In this document: piece by piece, positions 34,011-48,000 of the stretch | Layout of the letters: each line of letters starts with the position of its first letter | Numbering within the stretch: position 1 is the first letter of the stretch | Source: Sipunculus nudus | Taxonomy: Eukaryota; Annelida; Sipuncula; Golfingiida; Sipunculidae | Assembly: GCA_026874595.1 (NCBI GenBank) | Contig: CM049313.1 | Span: forward strand, 46,758,159-46,822,158 | Reading direction: 5' to 3' | DNA: 64,000 nucleotides | Position numbers and translations under genes: made by a program | The notes under the pieces: generated by a model | Told to the model about the DNA's origin: nothing | The model's input: the letters and a program-made list of their open reading frames with translations, nothing else | The model's database searches: none

Positions 34011-36318
34011 GACTGACATTCTCTGTGACTATAAACATGCTCCCTTTTAGTTGAATACCTAACACAGGACATATATAACCATGCTCAGGTACAGCTGGTA
34101 ACAAATTTAACATGTAAAATGTCACTTCTCATAATATCTGTTCATCTGTATAATACCAAATTAAACATTTTAACTGTCTTACAAACTAAATTCAGGGTTC
34201 TTGGCTACACAAAACAAAATTATTTTGGCAAAAAGGGATTGTGAATTAATTTTGTAAAGCAGAAATCCCAAGTACTGGTATATTCAAGTGAAGTATCCAC
34301 CATCACAAAATGAATAGTCAACACTCAAAGGCTCAATAGCATAATTAGGTCAAGAGGTGGAGCATAAGGGCTGTGGTGGATAGGTGTGTAATTGTGTCTG
34401 AGACCTCTCATACTCGACAGCTCTGGCCTCGTCCTGTTTCTTTTTCAGTTCAGAAGATAAACTCTTATTTGTGTATATTAACTACATGTGCTGAGAATAA
34501 TTTGAACAGGTGCAGGAATTTATATATCATTAACATATGTAACACCAACACAATAACTTCAAATATACAATCAACAAAACCTAAACACTTTGACCTGAAA
34601 CATGAATAATTAAGCACCTCATTTCCTTTCAGCTTAGCCACTGAACACTGCAAAGAGTGTAACAAGGGACCCATGGGTCACGGCGCTCAGCTGATCGTGA
34701 TTGGACTATAAATGTTTCTCCACTGTGATACTATATCGAGTCGATAAAGCTTATGAATATCATGGACATGTTGGGCTATTATAAAGGAATGTAATGTAAT
34801 ATGTGAGTAAATGATAAATGAAATACCTGACTGATGGATTAATAGAGTCAAATATAGTGGTTTATTTTTTATTTATTTAGGAGGGGTTGAAAATTGTGAT
34901 ATATTTGAGCAAATATGAATGCAACAACAGCAGTAATAAGCAGTAGTAGAATGATGATAAGGCTATTTGTTGAAGGATTTAAAGTGTATGGTAGTCTGCA
35001 AGCTTTCAATTTGACAGATATGATGTTATGATTAACTATGCTGATAAAGTGATTTATGAATTTGTGACTGTATGACACAATATCTCTTTAGTCTTGACAA
35101 GGTACATTATTGTGATGCCCACCATGTCTACATATTACACAATATTGACATTATTTCTGGCATGTACATAGGTACCTATGGACGAATAGTTATACAAAAT
35201 ATTAAAGTATGAATATATCTGATTCATCTTGCTCTTGCTTACTGAGGCTGACTTTTGGATGGGGTTTGGAGAAGGGAAAAGTGAGGGCAGCATGAAGGTG
35301 GATGTAGAAATATTATATTGTAATGTTTTTCATTTATACAAGAATATGAAAAGCTAAGAGGAAAGGGGCCCTCCTACTTGGTTATAGTAAAGTTCTAAAT
35401 ATATGACTGCAAACTAATACTCTGAAAAGACTGTCATGAAGAAAAACAGTAAAAGTTTTGAGATACTGTGATGCATATGAAAATTTACAGATGGACAGGC
35501 AAGTGGACAGAATGGACTAATACCTTTATTTCACTTTCAAGGGAATAATGCATTTAAGTTTATATATAATCCTATTTTTTTAAGCATATCCACTTTTTCC
35601 ATTAAGAAGTTTTTATCTGAATCATTTTTTTTTATTTACAGGTTTTATAAATTTTTAATAAAAAAACCTGAAAATGTAAGTTAAAATATTAGAATTGATG
35701 CAATCATTATATATACAGAGTAAAAAACTGAAATTATGAGTTAAAATATTAGAATTGTTGCAAAAGTTGCAATCATCATATATCCAGAGTGTAGCTCATA
35801 TTGGGTCATATAATGCATACACATATATTTTATTATTTTTAAATCATAAATGTTTAAACTGAATTTAAAAGAAAATAATGCCACAACATGGCATCTACAA
35901 GAATATTCCTTGAATCACTATTAAAAAGTTTTGCACATTTGAGTTTTCAGTACATGCTTAATTTTATTCACCAAAATAAAATAAAAGATTCAGTATATTT
36001 GATAAAATAAAACATCTTTTCAAATAAAGTATACACACTGTTGGTTGAATGAGGGACAAACAATATCATTGTGCTAATTACTATCCCAGTTTTAATTTAT
36101 TACTGGAATTAATAGTCAATTTCACACCTGGTGAAGTTTTTACTCTTCTGAAGTAAGGAATTACGTATCTGATGAACATCAACACTTTTATAGCAATAGA
36201 CCACTTTAATCATTGTAACCCTGGTGGTACTATACAAAATCTAAAATGTAGCATAGCCTAGAATAAGAATGAATCAAATACAGAAAATAATGACATTCAT
36301 CTAGTTTATGCACCATCC
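34011..36318. other. No gene recognised
   Basis: AT-rich. A GACCCATGGGTC palindrome followed by CGGCGCTCAGCTGATCGTG (~34669-34700) looks like another repeat end. Frames at 34373-34674 and 34869-35078 have no support. Confidence 0.5.
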
Positions 36319-36342
36319 GGGGGGGGGGGGGGGGGGGGGGGG
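36319..36342. repeat. G24 homopolymer
   Basis: Twenty-four consecutive G. The minus-strand frame across it (36230-36508) is rejected. Confidence 0.95.
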
Positions 36343-36519
36343 AGTGCAGGGCAGAGGGGAAGCCTGCTGGTAGTGGCCAAGCTGACCCAAGGCAAGCTGC
36401 CTGGGGTGGGTTACATAATGCAAGTGAAGGCTGTACTTCTAGGTGGGCTAGATGTAAACAACACTTGACATGGTGTATGAAAACATGAATAAAAGCTATT
36501 CTTTCCAATAAATTTCTTT

Positions 36520-37860
36520 GAAATTTCAGAATTTAAAAGATTAAATACTTATGTATATATGCTGTGAAAATTAAATCAACAGTGCCAAAGTTGGACAAAA
36601 TTTAAGGTATTGATTTTTTATTTATGCTAATAACTTGAAAAATTTGCAAAATTCAGATCTAATTTTTGGGTAAACAATTGAATCTTGATTAAATAAAGTT
36701 ATATTCCTGTATTCCTGAAAAAAAGTCTCTAGGTTCAGCAATTCTCATGTTAGGTGAGTAAATATATTTCCTGATTTTTTTAAAAATTGCATTATGTTTT
36801 GGCCCATAACTTCAAAAAAATACCCAATACTGACCTAATTTTTGGTATGTTCATAGAAAATGTATGAAAGAATGTGAATACTAAATACGATCAAAAACAG
36901 ATCAGTGGTTTTAAAATTAAGCAGCCTTGAAGTGTAACAATGGCTTTTTTTATGGAAAACGGAGGTTTTTTCCTTAATATCTCAAAGGAACGAAGTCCTA
37001 ATGACCAAATTTTCGGTATGGTAGGAGATTTTGGGGACATCTAAAATTATGCCAACAGCCTGGGGAGCATAGAGATTTGCCCTGAATGACCTACAGTCAT
37101 CAAAGTGGACTGCTTGACAATGTAAGGGAATACAACAAGAGCCTAAAAAAAATTCAATTACTAGCCTAATTTTGCAGCTTTTATTTTCAAATTTTAGATT
37201 TTAACAGATTAAATCCTTATGTATACATGCTGCGAAAATTAAATCCACAGTACTTACAGGAAAAAAACGTGCCGTGGCCAAAGTTGGGCAAATTTAAGGT
37301 ATCAATTTTATATTTTTGCCAATATTTAAAAAAATTTAACAGATTTAGATCTAATTTTTGGTATACAATTAAATTTTGATTAATTAAAGTTGTATTGCTG
37401 GAAAAAAGTCCCTACCTTTAACACTTTTGGTCTTAAGTGACCAAATATCTTCCTGATTTTTTTACAAATTCCATTATGTTTGGGCCCATAACTTTTTTAA
37501 ATTATACAATACTGACTTAATATCTGGCATGTACATAGAAACTATATAGAGGAATATTTATGGTAAATATGAAGAAAACCAGATCTGTGGTTTTGATATT
37601 AGGCAGTCCTGAAGTGTGAAAATAGATTTCTAATAAAAAATTGGGGTTTTTCCTTTATATCTCGAAGGAACAAAGTCCTATTGATCCAATTTTCGGCATG
37701 GTAGGAGATTTTGGGGACATCTAACTGTATGCCAAATTTCAGATTCGTAGGTCCAACGGTGTCGAAACGTGCCAGTCTTACGGACGGACATCCGGACAGA
37801 CGGACGGACGACGGACAATGGACCACGACTATATCTCAGATGACTTATAGTCAGCTGAGC
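36520..37860. repeat. Two ~668-bp tandem cores ending in ACGG-type tract
   Basis: TTAAAT(A/C)CTTATGTATA recurs at 36541 and 37209. The later block GGTAGGAGATTTTGGGGACA recurs near 37020 and 37700. The second copy runs into GGACGGACATCCGGACAGAC and further GGACG words (37785-37816) and ends TCAGCTGAGCTAAAA. The plan (tandem core, then GGAC tetranucleotides) is that of the pearl-like element at 18627 with a longer core. Confidence 0.7.
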
Positions 37861-37969
37861 TAAAACTGGCTGTATGTAACTAAAATTTACAACCAAGCAG
37901 AAACAATAATACCTGCTGGCTGTCACATGATTAAAGTATACCTTGAATGCATGTCAAAATCCACATTTC

Positions 37970-39050
37970 CATATTCCTATATATATCTTATTTCTATAGC
38001 TATGGCCATTCCTAAGCTACATTTACTGTGTATATTCAATTTGTATTGGCTCTGGCCTTTTCTTCACTGGTGAATATTTTTATTTCACTGGCTATGACCT
38101 CTCCTAAGCTACATTCAAACAGCCAGATATTCTTATTTCAACAGTAATTGGCACTTAAATGGAAATAACTAAATTGAGTTTTATTTCACTGGCTTGACCT
38201 CTGCTTTACTATATCCCAAAAAGTTTGTATTCTTATTTCATTGGTTATGGTAATTCCTCAGCTATATTCAAATGCTTATATTCTTATTCCAATAGCATGG
38301 CCAAAATAGGTACATTTCAATTGTTGTATATTGTTATTTCACTGACTATAACCACTTCTAAGCTTCAGTTCAATTGGCAAATAACCTTATTTCACAGGTT
38401 ATTACCTGTTCTAATCTACTGTAAACAAGAACATCCCAATTGATGCTTAATACAACTGTCACGTATCTAGTGACCTCTGCGCTCATTAAATATGCATGAA
38501 TTTTGGTGGAAATGTAATTCAGGTGAGAAACTCATTTGGTAAATATTTATGAGTTTCATCAAAATTCCATGAGACTTTTGGTAAGACACCATGGTGCCAC
38601 CAAAGTCTTGTGAACTCTTTCCTTATTAAATATCTGTGGATTTTGCTGGAAATGGAACTAAGGAGGTGAGATATTACATATAGACTAATATTTCTGTTGA
38701 GTTTTATAAAAATCCATCATATTCCTCATAGGTAATCATGGCGACACCAAAAAGCAGCCTAGTGACCTCTGACCTTATTAAATATGTGTTGATTCTGCCC
38801 ATAATCAGACTCAGGTGAGATGATCTTTTACTAAGGAGTAATGGTGAGTTTTGTGAAAATCCGGTAAGTTATTGCAGTGACACTAAAAGTAAACAGAAGG
38901 ACGGACGGTAGGTATACCATAATATGTTCTGTCATAGGCATATAAAAATTCCAGTTTTAACTGGGTAATAATGTTATTGCACTGGCTATCTCTACTTCTA
39001 ACTTACATAGAACATGGTAAATATTCTTATTTAATTGACTATAATCACTT
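37970..39050. repeat. Degenerate ~50-bp repeats flanking three ~145-bp units with ACGG tail
   Basis: CTTATTTCA(C/T)TGGCTATG...CTAAGCTACATTCAA recurs about every 50-60 bp in 37970-38440 and again at ~38966-39040. In between, units starting at 38470, 38610 and 38762 (GTGACCTCTG...TTATTAAATAT) are ~140-152 bp apart and end in GGACGGACGG (38899-38908). The middle part is another pearl-like core, apparently inserted in the ~50-bp array. Confidence 0.65.
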
Positions 39051-40015
39051 TCGTTAAAAGGCCATACACTAAAGGCTTACTAAATTTACAAATGTCTAAC
39101 CAAGGAACCAAAGATACACTGGTTTATTTTGCTGAGTAAGCCCCTTTTAATTTGTAAACTCATATTTTTTTATTTCAAGATATTTTTGGTTGAAGTTTAT
39201 TATTTGAGTATATGCATAGTCACTCACACATAATTAAAATATAAGCCCTAACATATTGTGAAATTTAACTGAAAAATTCATTTGGGAACTTCAATAAATG
39301 AGGTCACAATGACCTATTTAATCATGAATAATGACAATCAAAACACTGCCTGGCACTGTGGACATACATATCTGGACATGCACAGAAACTGTACATTTTC
39401 ATAATCTTTAGATGAATTGATAAAATATCAAACAAAAAAGGCTTAAAACAGCTTAGCACAGGAAATGTGTAAAATATTGATCAACACATTAATTGTAAGA
39501 CAGTAGGACATACTGGGTTTGGGTATGAAAGATACATTTTTGAACATCTGAACAACTGAAGGCAGCAGAGGGGGATCATTTAAGCACACGTCTCCCTAAA
39601 ATATCATGAGCTGGAAATTCATGTACTAGTATAATTATGCTGATTAAAAAAAGTTAGCATTCTCTTTTGATTTTTTCATAGCTTGGGAGCAAAAAGGCAA
39701 CAAAGGTCAAGTAAATATTTCTCTTTTTTTTATGTTAATTAGAAAAGAAATCAGTAGAGACAGAAAGGTCTTCATAAATATAAATGTTCAACTACCATAA
39801 CAAAACCACAGGCACTCCACGTGAATGTACTTTATGCTTAATTTCTACACTTGTGCATGTATCTGATAGTGCCCCTATATATTTTTTATAGTGGTATAAA
39901 TCTGGTGATTGTAATGGTAGACTGCCATTATAAAACTGTCTACATGTATATTATACAGGTGGTGCCACTATACAGTTGTAATGTAAGTCCTCTGTGGTCA
40001 TGATGTGAAAATGTC

Positions 40016-40296
40016 CATTTCAAACTCCGCTAAGGAGGTTATGATTTTCTCAGTGTTAGTTTGTTGATCAGTTTGTGTGTTAGCAACATAATTCAAAAAG
40101 CTTTAAACAGATTATCATGATATTTTTAGGACAGCTCAGCAATGATACAAGGAATAATTAACTAAATTTGTGGGGTGATCCAGGTAAACATATGGATCAA
40201 GGAACTATTTTAAGGAAAAATGCTGCATTTCTGACAATGCCACATTGGGTTAATGAGCTGCCTTGGCGGAGGGTGCACTCTGAGTGCTTTTCTAGT
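40016..40296 (+). repeat. Interspersed repeat (AAGGAGGTTATG family), copy 1
   Basis: Begins CTCCGCTAAGGAGGTTATG, contains TTAGCAACATAATTCAAAAAG and GGTGATCCAG, and ends TTGGCGGAGGGTGCACTCTGAGTGC. It looks complete. Related copies are at 40499-40620 and, inverted, at 53690-53872. It is non-coding; I believe this is a widespread invertebrate repeat but cannot name it. Confidence 0.7.
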
Positions 40297-40498
40297 TGGA
40301 ATTGTGCTTAAGTGTGTCCTTAGTGGGGTCATTTTCCAACTTTTTTCCATTAATTCTGAGGGTTTGATATTACTAGTATCTCATAAAGGTTCTATCTCAG
40401 TGCCATTTAACTGAAACTTTGCCAATATCAACTCCACCCATGTGGAAAATTTGTATCCACCGTAAAGTCCAAACATAAGAACGGGAAGATGCTAGTAT

Positions 40499-40620
40499 AA
40501 CCTCCACCAAGGAGGTTATGTTTTGCCAGCGTTGGTTTGTTTGTATTTTTCTCTGTCTGTTAGCAAACATTATTCAAAAAGTGATGATATTTTCAGGACA
40601 GCTCAAGTTTTGTGTGCCAG
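40499..40620 (+). repeat. Interspersed repeat (AAGGAGGTTATG family), copy 2, partial
   Basis: AACCTCCACCAAGGAGGTTATG, then TGTTAGCAAACATTATTCAA, and loses similarity after ATTTTCAGGACAGCTC. Confidence 0.7.
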
Positions 40621-41933
40621 AAAGATGAAATTACTGTTTTTTTTTATACTACATGAGCACTACTTATCACTTATGATGATGTGAGTGTCCTTATGGTGTT
40701 GAACTCTCTGTAGATGAAATGCTAATTTTACTCATGATATGTCCTGATTGTACAGCAGCTTTACTTCTGGAAACTTCATTGGGAGTGGTCAGAAAACATC
40801 AAGTAACATCAGGAGGAAACTGGGAGGTCATAAAATGTTGAACATGCTAACAAATGGTCCAGTTTTCTGGAATGGGGTGACACTAGGATAATAACAGGGT
40901 AATATTAGGAAAACATTTGGGTACTTTGGTGTACATAGGTTAATACTGGGGGTGAGGACTGATTACAAATGCTTCCTGAAGTGTTTTTAAATGTTTCCCA
41001 ATGGTATCTTGATCAATGTTACCCTACAATGTTAGTCCAGTGTTTACTAGCTGATGTTACCGTGATTTTATAAATATGTATGCAGACTACATGTATGGAC
41101 ACACTAGGTTGCACCACTACAGAGCTAATCATTGAATTCAGTACATTATTATAACCAGTAAATAATTATAAGTGAAGATTTTGAAATTATATATATTATA
41201 TGATGGTGGTGGCACTAAATCACTGTCACACAACTCCTCTTTGGCAATGCCTAAAGCATGCCAGTTTGGTTGTAATCAGTAAGAATCAATCACAGTGTGA
41301 CCTAAGGGGGGTATTTTAAATAATTTCTCTGAAATCCTGGGGAATTGCACATTATTACAGAATGAGGCTATCACAGTGCCATCTATCAGAAAATATGTCA
41401 GTGTATTAAATGATGATTTCACCAGGTTATGTTACACAGTGCCATGTATTGGATTTATATTGACACGGGTCTTCATGTGAGAAATAATAAATAGGTAATA
41501 TGCTAGTACCACATGCCCAAGTTAAATGCCATTTTTTTTTATAGTAACTGCCCCTAAAACAAATTACTGTGTCAGATATTCATTCACATGATTGTCCTTC
41601 TAACATACCCTACAGTATACATCATATCTTCATAATGACTTTCCTCTTTACATTAACTACAATGTCACTTTTTTCTTCATTTATCAGTGTGATGCTCACT
41701 ATGACATTCACTACAATGTGGGGCCAATATTCACAAATGTGCTGGAGCTTGAGAAGTATACTATTTGTGACTTGCAGGTAGATCTCATTAATCCGATGAA
41801 CAAGACACTGAAGAAGACACAACTTTCTAGAGCTAAGTACCAAACAGGGCTGCTGTACAGTCGCTCCATTCAGTATCATAAGGCTGGTGATGACTGTGTG
41901 CTGGTGTCTGCGCAGCGACTGGCAGCTCTCACG

Positions 41934-42033
41934 TCAAAGGATGATACAGCCGCAGTCGTTAACCTCCTCCACAGGAGGGGGTGGGGGTAGGGTAGTCAGA
42001 GAAGGCTCCTGGTAATCACCCTCTAAATACACC
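41934..42033 (-). CDS. Terminal exon H with CaaX box
   Basis: 100 nt; acceptor TTGTCTGTTACAG. Encodes VYLEGDYQEPSLTT, a run of five Pro, then EEVNDCGCIIL and TGA (41934-41936). C-I-I-L is a good CaaX box (aliphatic a1 and a2, Leu at X). The upstream Cys two residues before it could be a second lipidation site. Confidence 0.83.
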
Positions 42034-45000
42034 CTGTAACAGACAAATACTCAATATTATATTGGATCATATTTTATTGCAATATATTATCTCATTGCAT
42101 TATATATCATACAATAAACAGTAGAAGGTCATTTTTCTGAAAGCTACAGGGGACAAGTTTTTGTTCAGAAAAACAGTCTTTTGTATAAATTGTCAGGGTT
42201 CTTACAGTAAGTTTGTAACTTTCAGTAAGAGATTTTTATATGTAAAAACATTTCACATTTCTAAAATCATGACATTCAAAAGATTTTTAAAAATTAATGA
42301 GGCTGTACTCTATAGGTATACCGTAGATCCGCGTTTTATACATTTAATAATTCATCAACCCACAAAGTTGTTTCTATATCTACCTGTACAGAGCAATGTT
42401 TAACTCACCTGACTATCTGCACAAGGCACCGTCGTCGCCGGTAACGTTTGTCATGGCGATGAGAAGCAGTCCACTCCCCCTCCATCACAGTGGTTTCTCC
42501 CATATCCTGGTGAGTCCACACTCGGTGTAAGGGGTGATAGAGTGTCTCAACAGCTACTATTGGTCTATCTGCAAACAGAGCATTTATGTTTATTTTTAAT
42601 TCCACAAGATTTAAAATTGTTTTATTCAATCTTATCTGCATTATAAAAAGTATATTAGTAAAGGATATATAACAGTGATTTTATGTAGAATGCCATCTTT
42701 TGTTTAATTCTCAATTAAGACTTACCAAATATTCAAAATTTTTATTTAAATGAAACTGAATGAGGTAGATATTCTGGTTTTATTTCATTGGTGGTGTCAT
42801 AACTATTTGCATGTATAGTAACACTTAAATATAAGGGAGTTCTTCACTCTTTTACAGTTAGGGCACAAAAGTAGAGCTTCAAGCCCTGACTTTAACACCT
42901 CCACTTAACTTGGCCCAGCAATTGCTTAGTTACAAAGTTTGGTTTTGAAACCCTATGATGATGAGGCTTGATAAATAAAGTATTAATTGATAAAGATGAT
43001 TCAAACAAACTACTCTAGATACAATTTCCACACTTGCAAGCTTTACAGTTGAGCATTTTGGTGCCTCGCTTACATTTCAATAAAATAAAGGATGAAATAA
43101 TGCAAATTTGCACAGTGGAAGTTTTCCATTTTTGATGACAGTGTTGACTGTTGATTACCTATATACAGTTCCATGGGAACTAAAGGAGGACACCTTGTAT
43201 TCTTAAAAAATACCATAATCCAATCAAAATTAATATTAAACCAGTTCAGAAACAGAAAAGAACTGACTTCTGTCGATTTCTGCGACAACATTGCAAAAGA
43301 TCATATTTTCAGGGGAATGACTGATCCATCTTAATTAGCTAGGCTTACAGTCATTAATTCATTTTTTATATATCAAAACTTCACAAGATTCCTACAACCT
43401 TCTGCACACCTTCACTGAGCAAATTTATTTTTAGGTACACCTCCCTGCATTAATGGTTAGGGTAGGACAGTGTACCTTCCTGCCCTAACAGTAAGGGTAA
43501 AAATGTGTACTTCCCTGCTCTAACAGTAAGGGTAAAAATGTGTACCTCCCTGCTCTAACATTAAGGGTAGAAATGTGTACCTCCCTGCCCAAAAAGTTGG
43601 GTTGAAATGTGTACCTCCCCGCCCTAACAGTTAGGGCAGAACTGTGTACCTCCCTGCCTTAACTGTAAGGGCAGAAATGTGTACCTCCCCGCCCTTACAG
43701 TTAGGGCAGAAATGTGTACCTCCCCGCCTTAACAGTTAGGGCAGAAATGTGTATCTCCCTGCCTTAACAGTTAGGGCAGAAATGTGTACCTCCCCGCCCT
43801 AACAGTTAGGGCAGAAATGTGTATCTCCCTGCCTTAACAGTTAGGGCAGAAATCTGTATCTCCCTGCCTTAACAGTAAGGGCAGAAATGTGTACCTCCCC
43901 GCCCTAACAGTTAGGGCAGAAATGTGTATCTCCCTGCCTTAACAGTTGGGGCAGAAATGTGAACCTCCCTGCCTTAACAGTTAGGGCAGAAATGTGTATC
44001 TCCCTGCCTTAACAGTTAGGGCAGAAATCTGTATCTCCCTGCCTTAACAGTAAGGGCAGAAATGTGTACCTCCCCGCCCTAACAGTTAGGGCAGAAATGT
44101 GTATCTCCCTGCCTTAACAGTTGGGGCAGAAATGTGAACCTCCCTGCCTTAACAGTTAAGGCAGAAATGTGTATCTCCCTGCCTTAACAGTTAGGGCAGA
44201 AATGTGTATCTCCCTGCCTTAACAGTTAGGGCAGAAATGTGTATTTCCCTGCCTTAACAGTTAGGGCAGAAATGTGTATCTCCCTGCCTTAACAGTTAGG
44301 GCAGAAATCTGTATCTCCCTGCCTTAACAGTAAGGGCAGAAATGTGTACCTCCCAGCCCTAACAGTTAGGGCAGAAATGTGTATCTGCCTGCCTTAACAG
44401 TTGGGGCAGAAATGTGAACCTCCCTGCCTTAACAGTTAAGGCAGAAATGTGTATCTCCCTGCCTTAACAGTTAGGGCAGAAATCTGTATCTCCCTGCCTT
44501 AACAGTTAGGGCAGAAATGTGTACCTCCCCGCCCTAACAGTTAGGGCAGAAATGTGTATCTCCCTGCCTTAACAGTTAGGGCAGAAATGTGTACCTCCCT
44601 GCCCTAACACTTAGGGCAGAAATCTGTATCTCCCTGCCTTAACAGTAAGGGCAGAAATGTGTACCTCCTCGCCCTAACAGTAAGGGCAGAAATGTGTACC
44701 TCCCTGCCCTAACAGTTAGAGCTGAAATGTGTATCTCCCTGCCTTAACAGTTAGGGCAGAAATGTGAACCTCCCTGCCTTAACAGTTAAGGCAGAAATCT
44801 GTATCTCCCTGCCTTAACAGTAAGGGCAGAAATGTGTACCTCCCAGCCCTAACAGTTAGGGAAGAAATGTGTATCTGCCTGCCTTAACAGTTAGGGCAGA
44901 AATGTGTACCTCCCTGCCCTAACAGTTAGGGCAGAAATGTGTATCTCCCTGCCCTAACAGTTAGGGCAGAAATGTGTATCTCCCTGCCCTCACAGTTAGG

Positions 45001-48000
45001 GGAGAAACGTGTATCTCCCTGCCTCAGAGGAGGTTTTTTTTTAAATTTTTTTATAATAGGTATGCTTCAAGGGGTTCTGTCTGAAGCAGTGGCAGATCCA
45101 GATAGGTTTGGGGGGGGGGGGGGAGGAGGGGATGGGGAGGAGAAGTCCAGGTGTATCTCCAAGGGTTTTGTCAAGGGATTTTGTTCAAGCAGCATAGGAA
45201 CAATATGTTTGTTCTTGATCATGGGATTTTATGATGTTGGGTTAAACACTAAGGTGCTTTTAACATGAAGTTCTGATTAATAAAGGTTTTATCAATGGAA
45301 GTTATTCAAGGTGTTTTTGTCTAAAATGGGTCTTGCTCAAGAAGGTACTGTCTAAGTTTTTCTATGGAGGTTCAGTGCAAGAGTTTTTTCAAAGCAGGTA
45401 TTGTTTTAAACACATGTAGGTTTGGTTCAAGGAAGTTTTGTTCAAGATGTATTGTCTGCAGAAGGTTTGTTCAAAGGGTTTGTCTTGAAAGATTTTTTCG
45501 AGTGAACCTTTGACCATGCATGTTTATTATGGGGGGGGGGGGGGGGTTTGTTTCACAGGGAGCAGATGTTTTTTTAAAGAGGTCTATCCAAAGTAGTTTG
45601 TCCCTATGGGGTGTGTTCAAGAGGGATTATTTAAAGGGCTTCTGATTAATGGGGTTATGTCACTGAGGACTTTGACCAAGTGTGATTTTTTAAAGGGGTT
45701 TATTCAAGTGTGGTTTTGCCAAATGCAGTATTATTTCAGGGTTTCTATCCAAAATATTGTTGTACGGACTCTAGAAAAATGTATATATATGCCAGCTGGC
45801 ATTTTTTTTTTCATTTAACAGTAGGACACAACAGATGGAATTTTGCAGACTTGCCTTGAAAATATAAACATATACTTCAGTTAATGAAATGGCGTATATG
45901 ATTAACACTAAACTTTTTTCTATTTTCCATACATTTAAGAATTTTTTTCTTCTAATTGGTGCAACAGCACAAAGTAGCAACATTACCAAAGACCTGGTCT
46001 TTTGCGAAAAAAGAAAGATAAATTTTGCATCCACCAACCTGCAGAACAATAATTTTTTATGTATGACCTTATCTGGAAATTTGTCTGTTGAAGACCAAAC
46101 TTACCTATGATTTTGAGCCAGACTTTGGCTCGCTCCCAGGTAGAACAAAATGGCTCATACTCTGGAGCACCACTACACATGGCTACTTTGACAGGTGCAG
46201 GTATAAACGTCTTATATACCACTCCTTTAGGTATGTGTCCATTTTTCTTCTGTCGTTCTTGAGGAACAACAAAGTAAACTCGTAAAAATCGCACCATTGC
46301 CCAACTCTCTATCTTTTCCACAAAGTTCACCCCTGTTCGAACAGCACCTAAAAAAATAGGACACTTGCAGAAATTCCAGAATCGTTATTGTAATGTTGAG
46401 TATGATGTCTTGAGCTCATGATTATTTGTTTATTTCCAAAGACAAAAAAAAATAAATATCAGCAAGTATTAATAAATTTCATTGATCAGTTTGACTGATG
46501 TAACTGAAACATTATTATTAATATACTGGTTAATTTACATTAAAATATCACATAACATTTCAATTAATTATAACCACATTTCCTGATCATCAGTGCATGT
46601 TCTATTCTATACCATGTCTCAGTGTTTGAAAGTTAGAAAATCAGTTGAAAATTCAGATTTATGTTCCCTCAAGCAAGATTTACATTGTGTGCTTGAAACA
46701 TTAAAAAGACTATAAACAAATGTATATATGATGCAGGCATGGTTCATTCAACAATATCCATGCAGCCATTACATCTTTCAAATGCAGGAGAATACAAAGA
46801 AAAATAAAAATATTCTATCAAATAAAAAATAAACCTTGGAAGTTGGGAGTAAACAAGAAGGTTTACAACTAGGAATAATAAGTAATATCAGGAACCATTA
46901 TACAAATATAACTTAATTGTGGTTTGAAACAGTAAACTAAAGATAAATACAGTTTTTATTTTGTATCAAATAATACTGCCTTTATAATACCTACATACAA
47001 TCCACAATATATATATATATATATATTATTATTATTATTATTATTAATATACATAATAATATATAGTATAAAGAGCTTCTTCTATATTTGAAAGTCAACT
47101 TTCCATGATATATTTTTTTAATTCAAATGTTGGTTAAAATGCAATTGCAAAAAGAATCAGAGTATATAAAAAGCATGCCCACTGAATGAGGAGAAAACAT
47201 AAGAACTGATATGAGCTGAGTTTTCTTAAATAACACATACTGCCAACAGGAATAATAATGAAAGAATAAGATAAAATAGTGCACAACATTGACAACACTG
47301 CTGGTACCTTTATAAACTGCTTCTAATGTCTGTATATTTGTTATTCTCACATTCTGAAAGTATGAACAAGCACATTTGTAAACACATTTACCTTAAACCT
47401 AATCCAGGTGAGCTTCAAACTCTTACCAGAACATGTTAGATGACAATCTCCACCTGGTGGCAGCTTTATTTCAGGTGTCTGCTGTATTTAAGGTGTCTGC
47501 TGTATTTCAGGTATCTTCTATATTTCTGGCAGCTATTGAATTTCAGGTTTTGTATTTCAGGTGTCTTTGGTATTTCAGGTGTCTGCTGTATTTAAGGTGT
47601 CTGCTGTATTTCAGGTATCTTCTATATTTCTGGCAGCTATTGAATTTCAGGTTTTGTATTTCAGGTGTCTATGGTATTTCAGGTGTCTGCTGTATTTCAG
47701 GTGTCTGCTGTATGTCAGGTGTCTGCTGTATTTCAGGTATCTTCTATATTTCTGGCAGCTATTGAATTTCAGGTTTTGTATTTCAGGTGTCTATGGTATT
47801 TCAGGTGTCTGCTGTATGTCAGGTGTCTGCTGTATGTCAGGTGTCTACTGTATTTCAGGTGTCTACAGTATTTCATGTATCTGCTGTAATCTTGACTAAT
47901 TTTAAGTTATCCACCTTCTCTTTTCCTATTCTTATTCCTCAAGCTTATATGACCTGCATGGTTATCTGTGCAAATGCTAAAGAAAATATTATAAACAAAC

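Noticed and set aside
36230-36508. 92-codon minus frame with poly-Pro
   Set aside because: The proline run is only the complement of G24.
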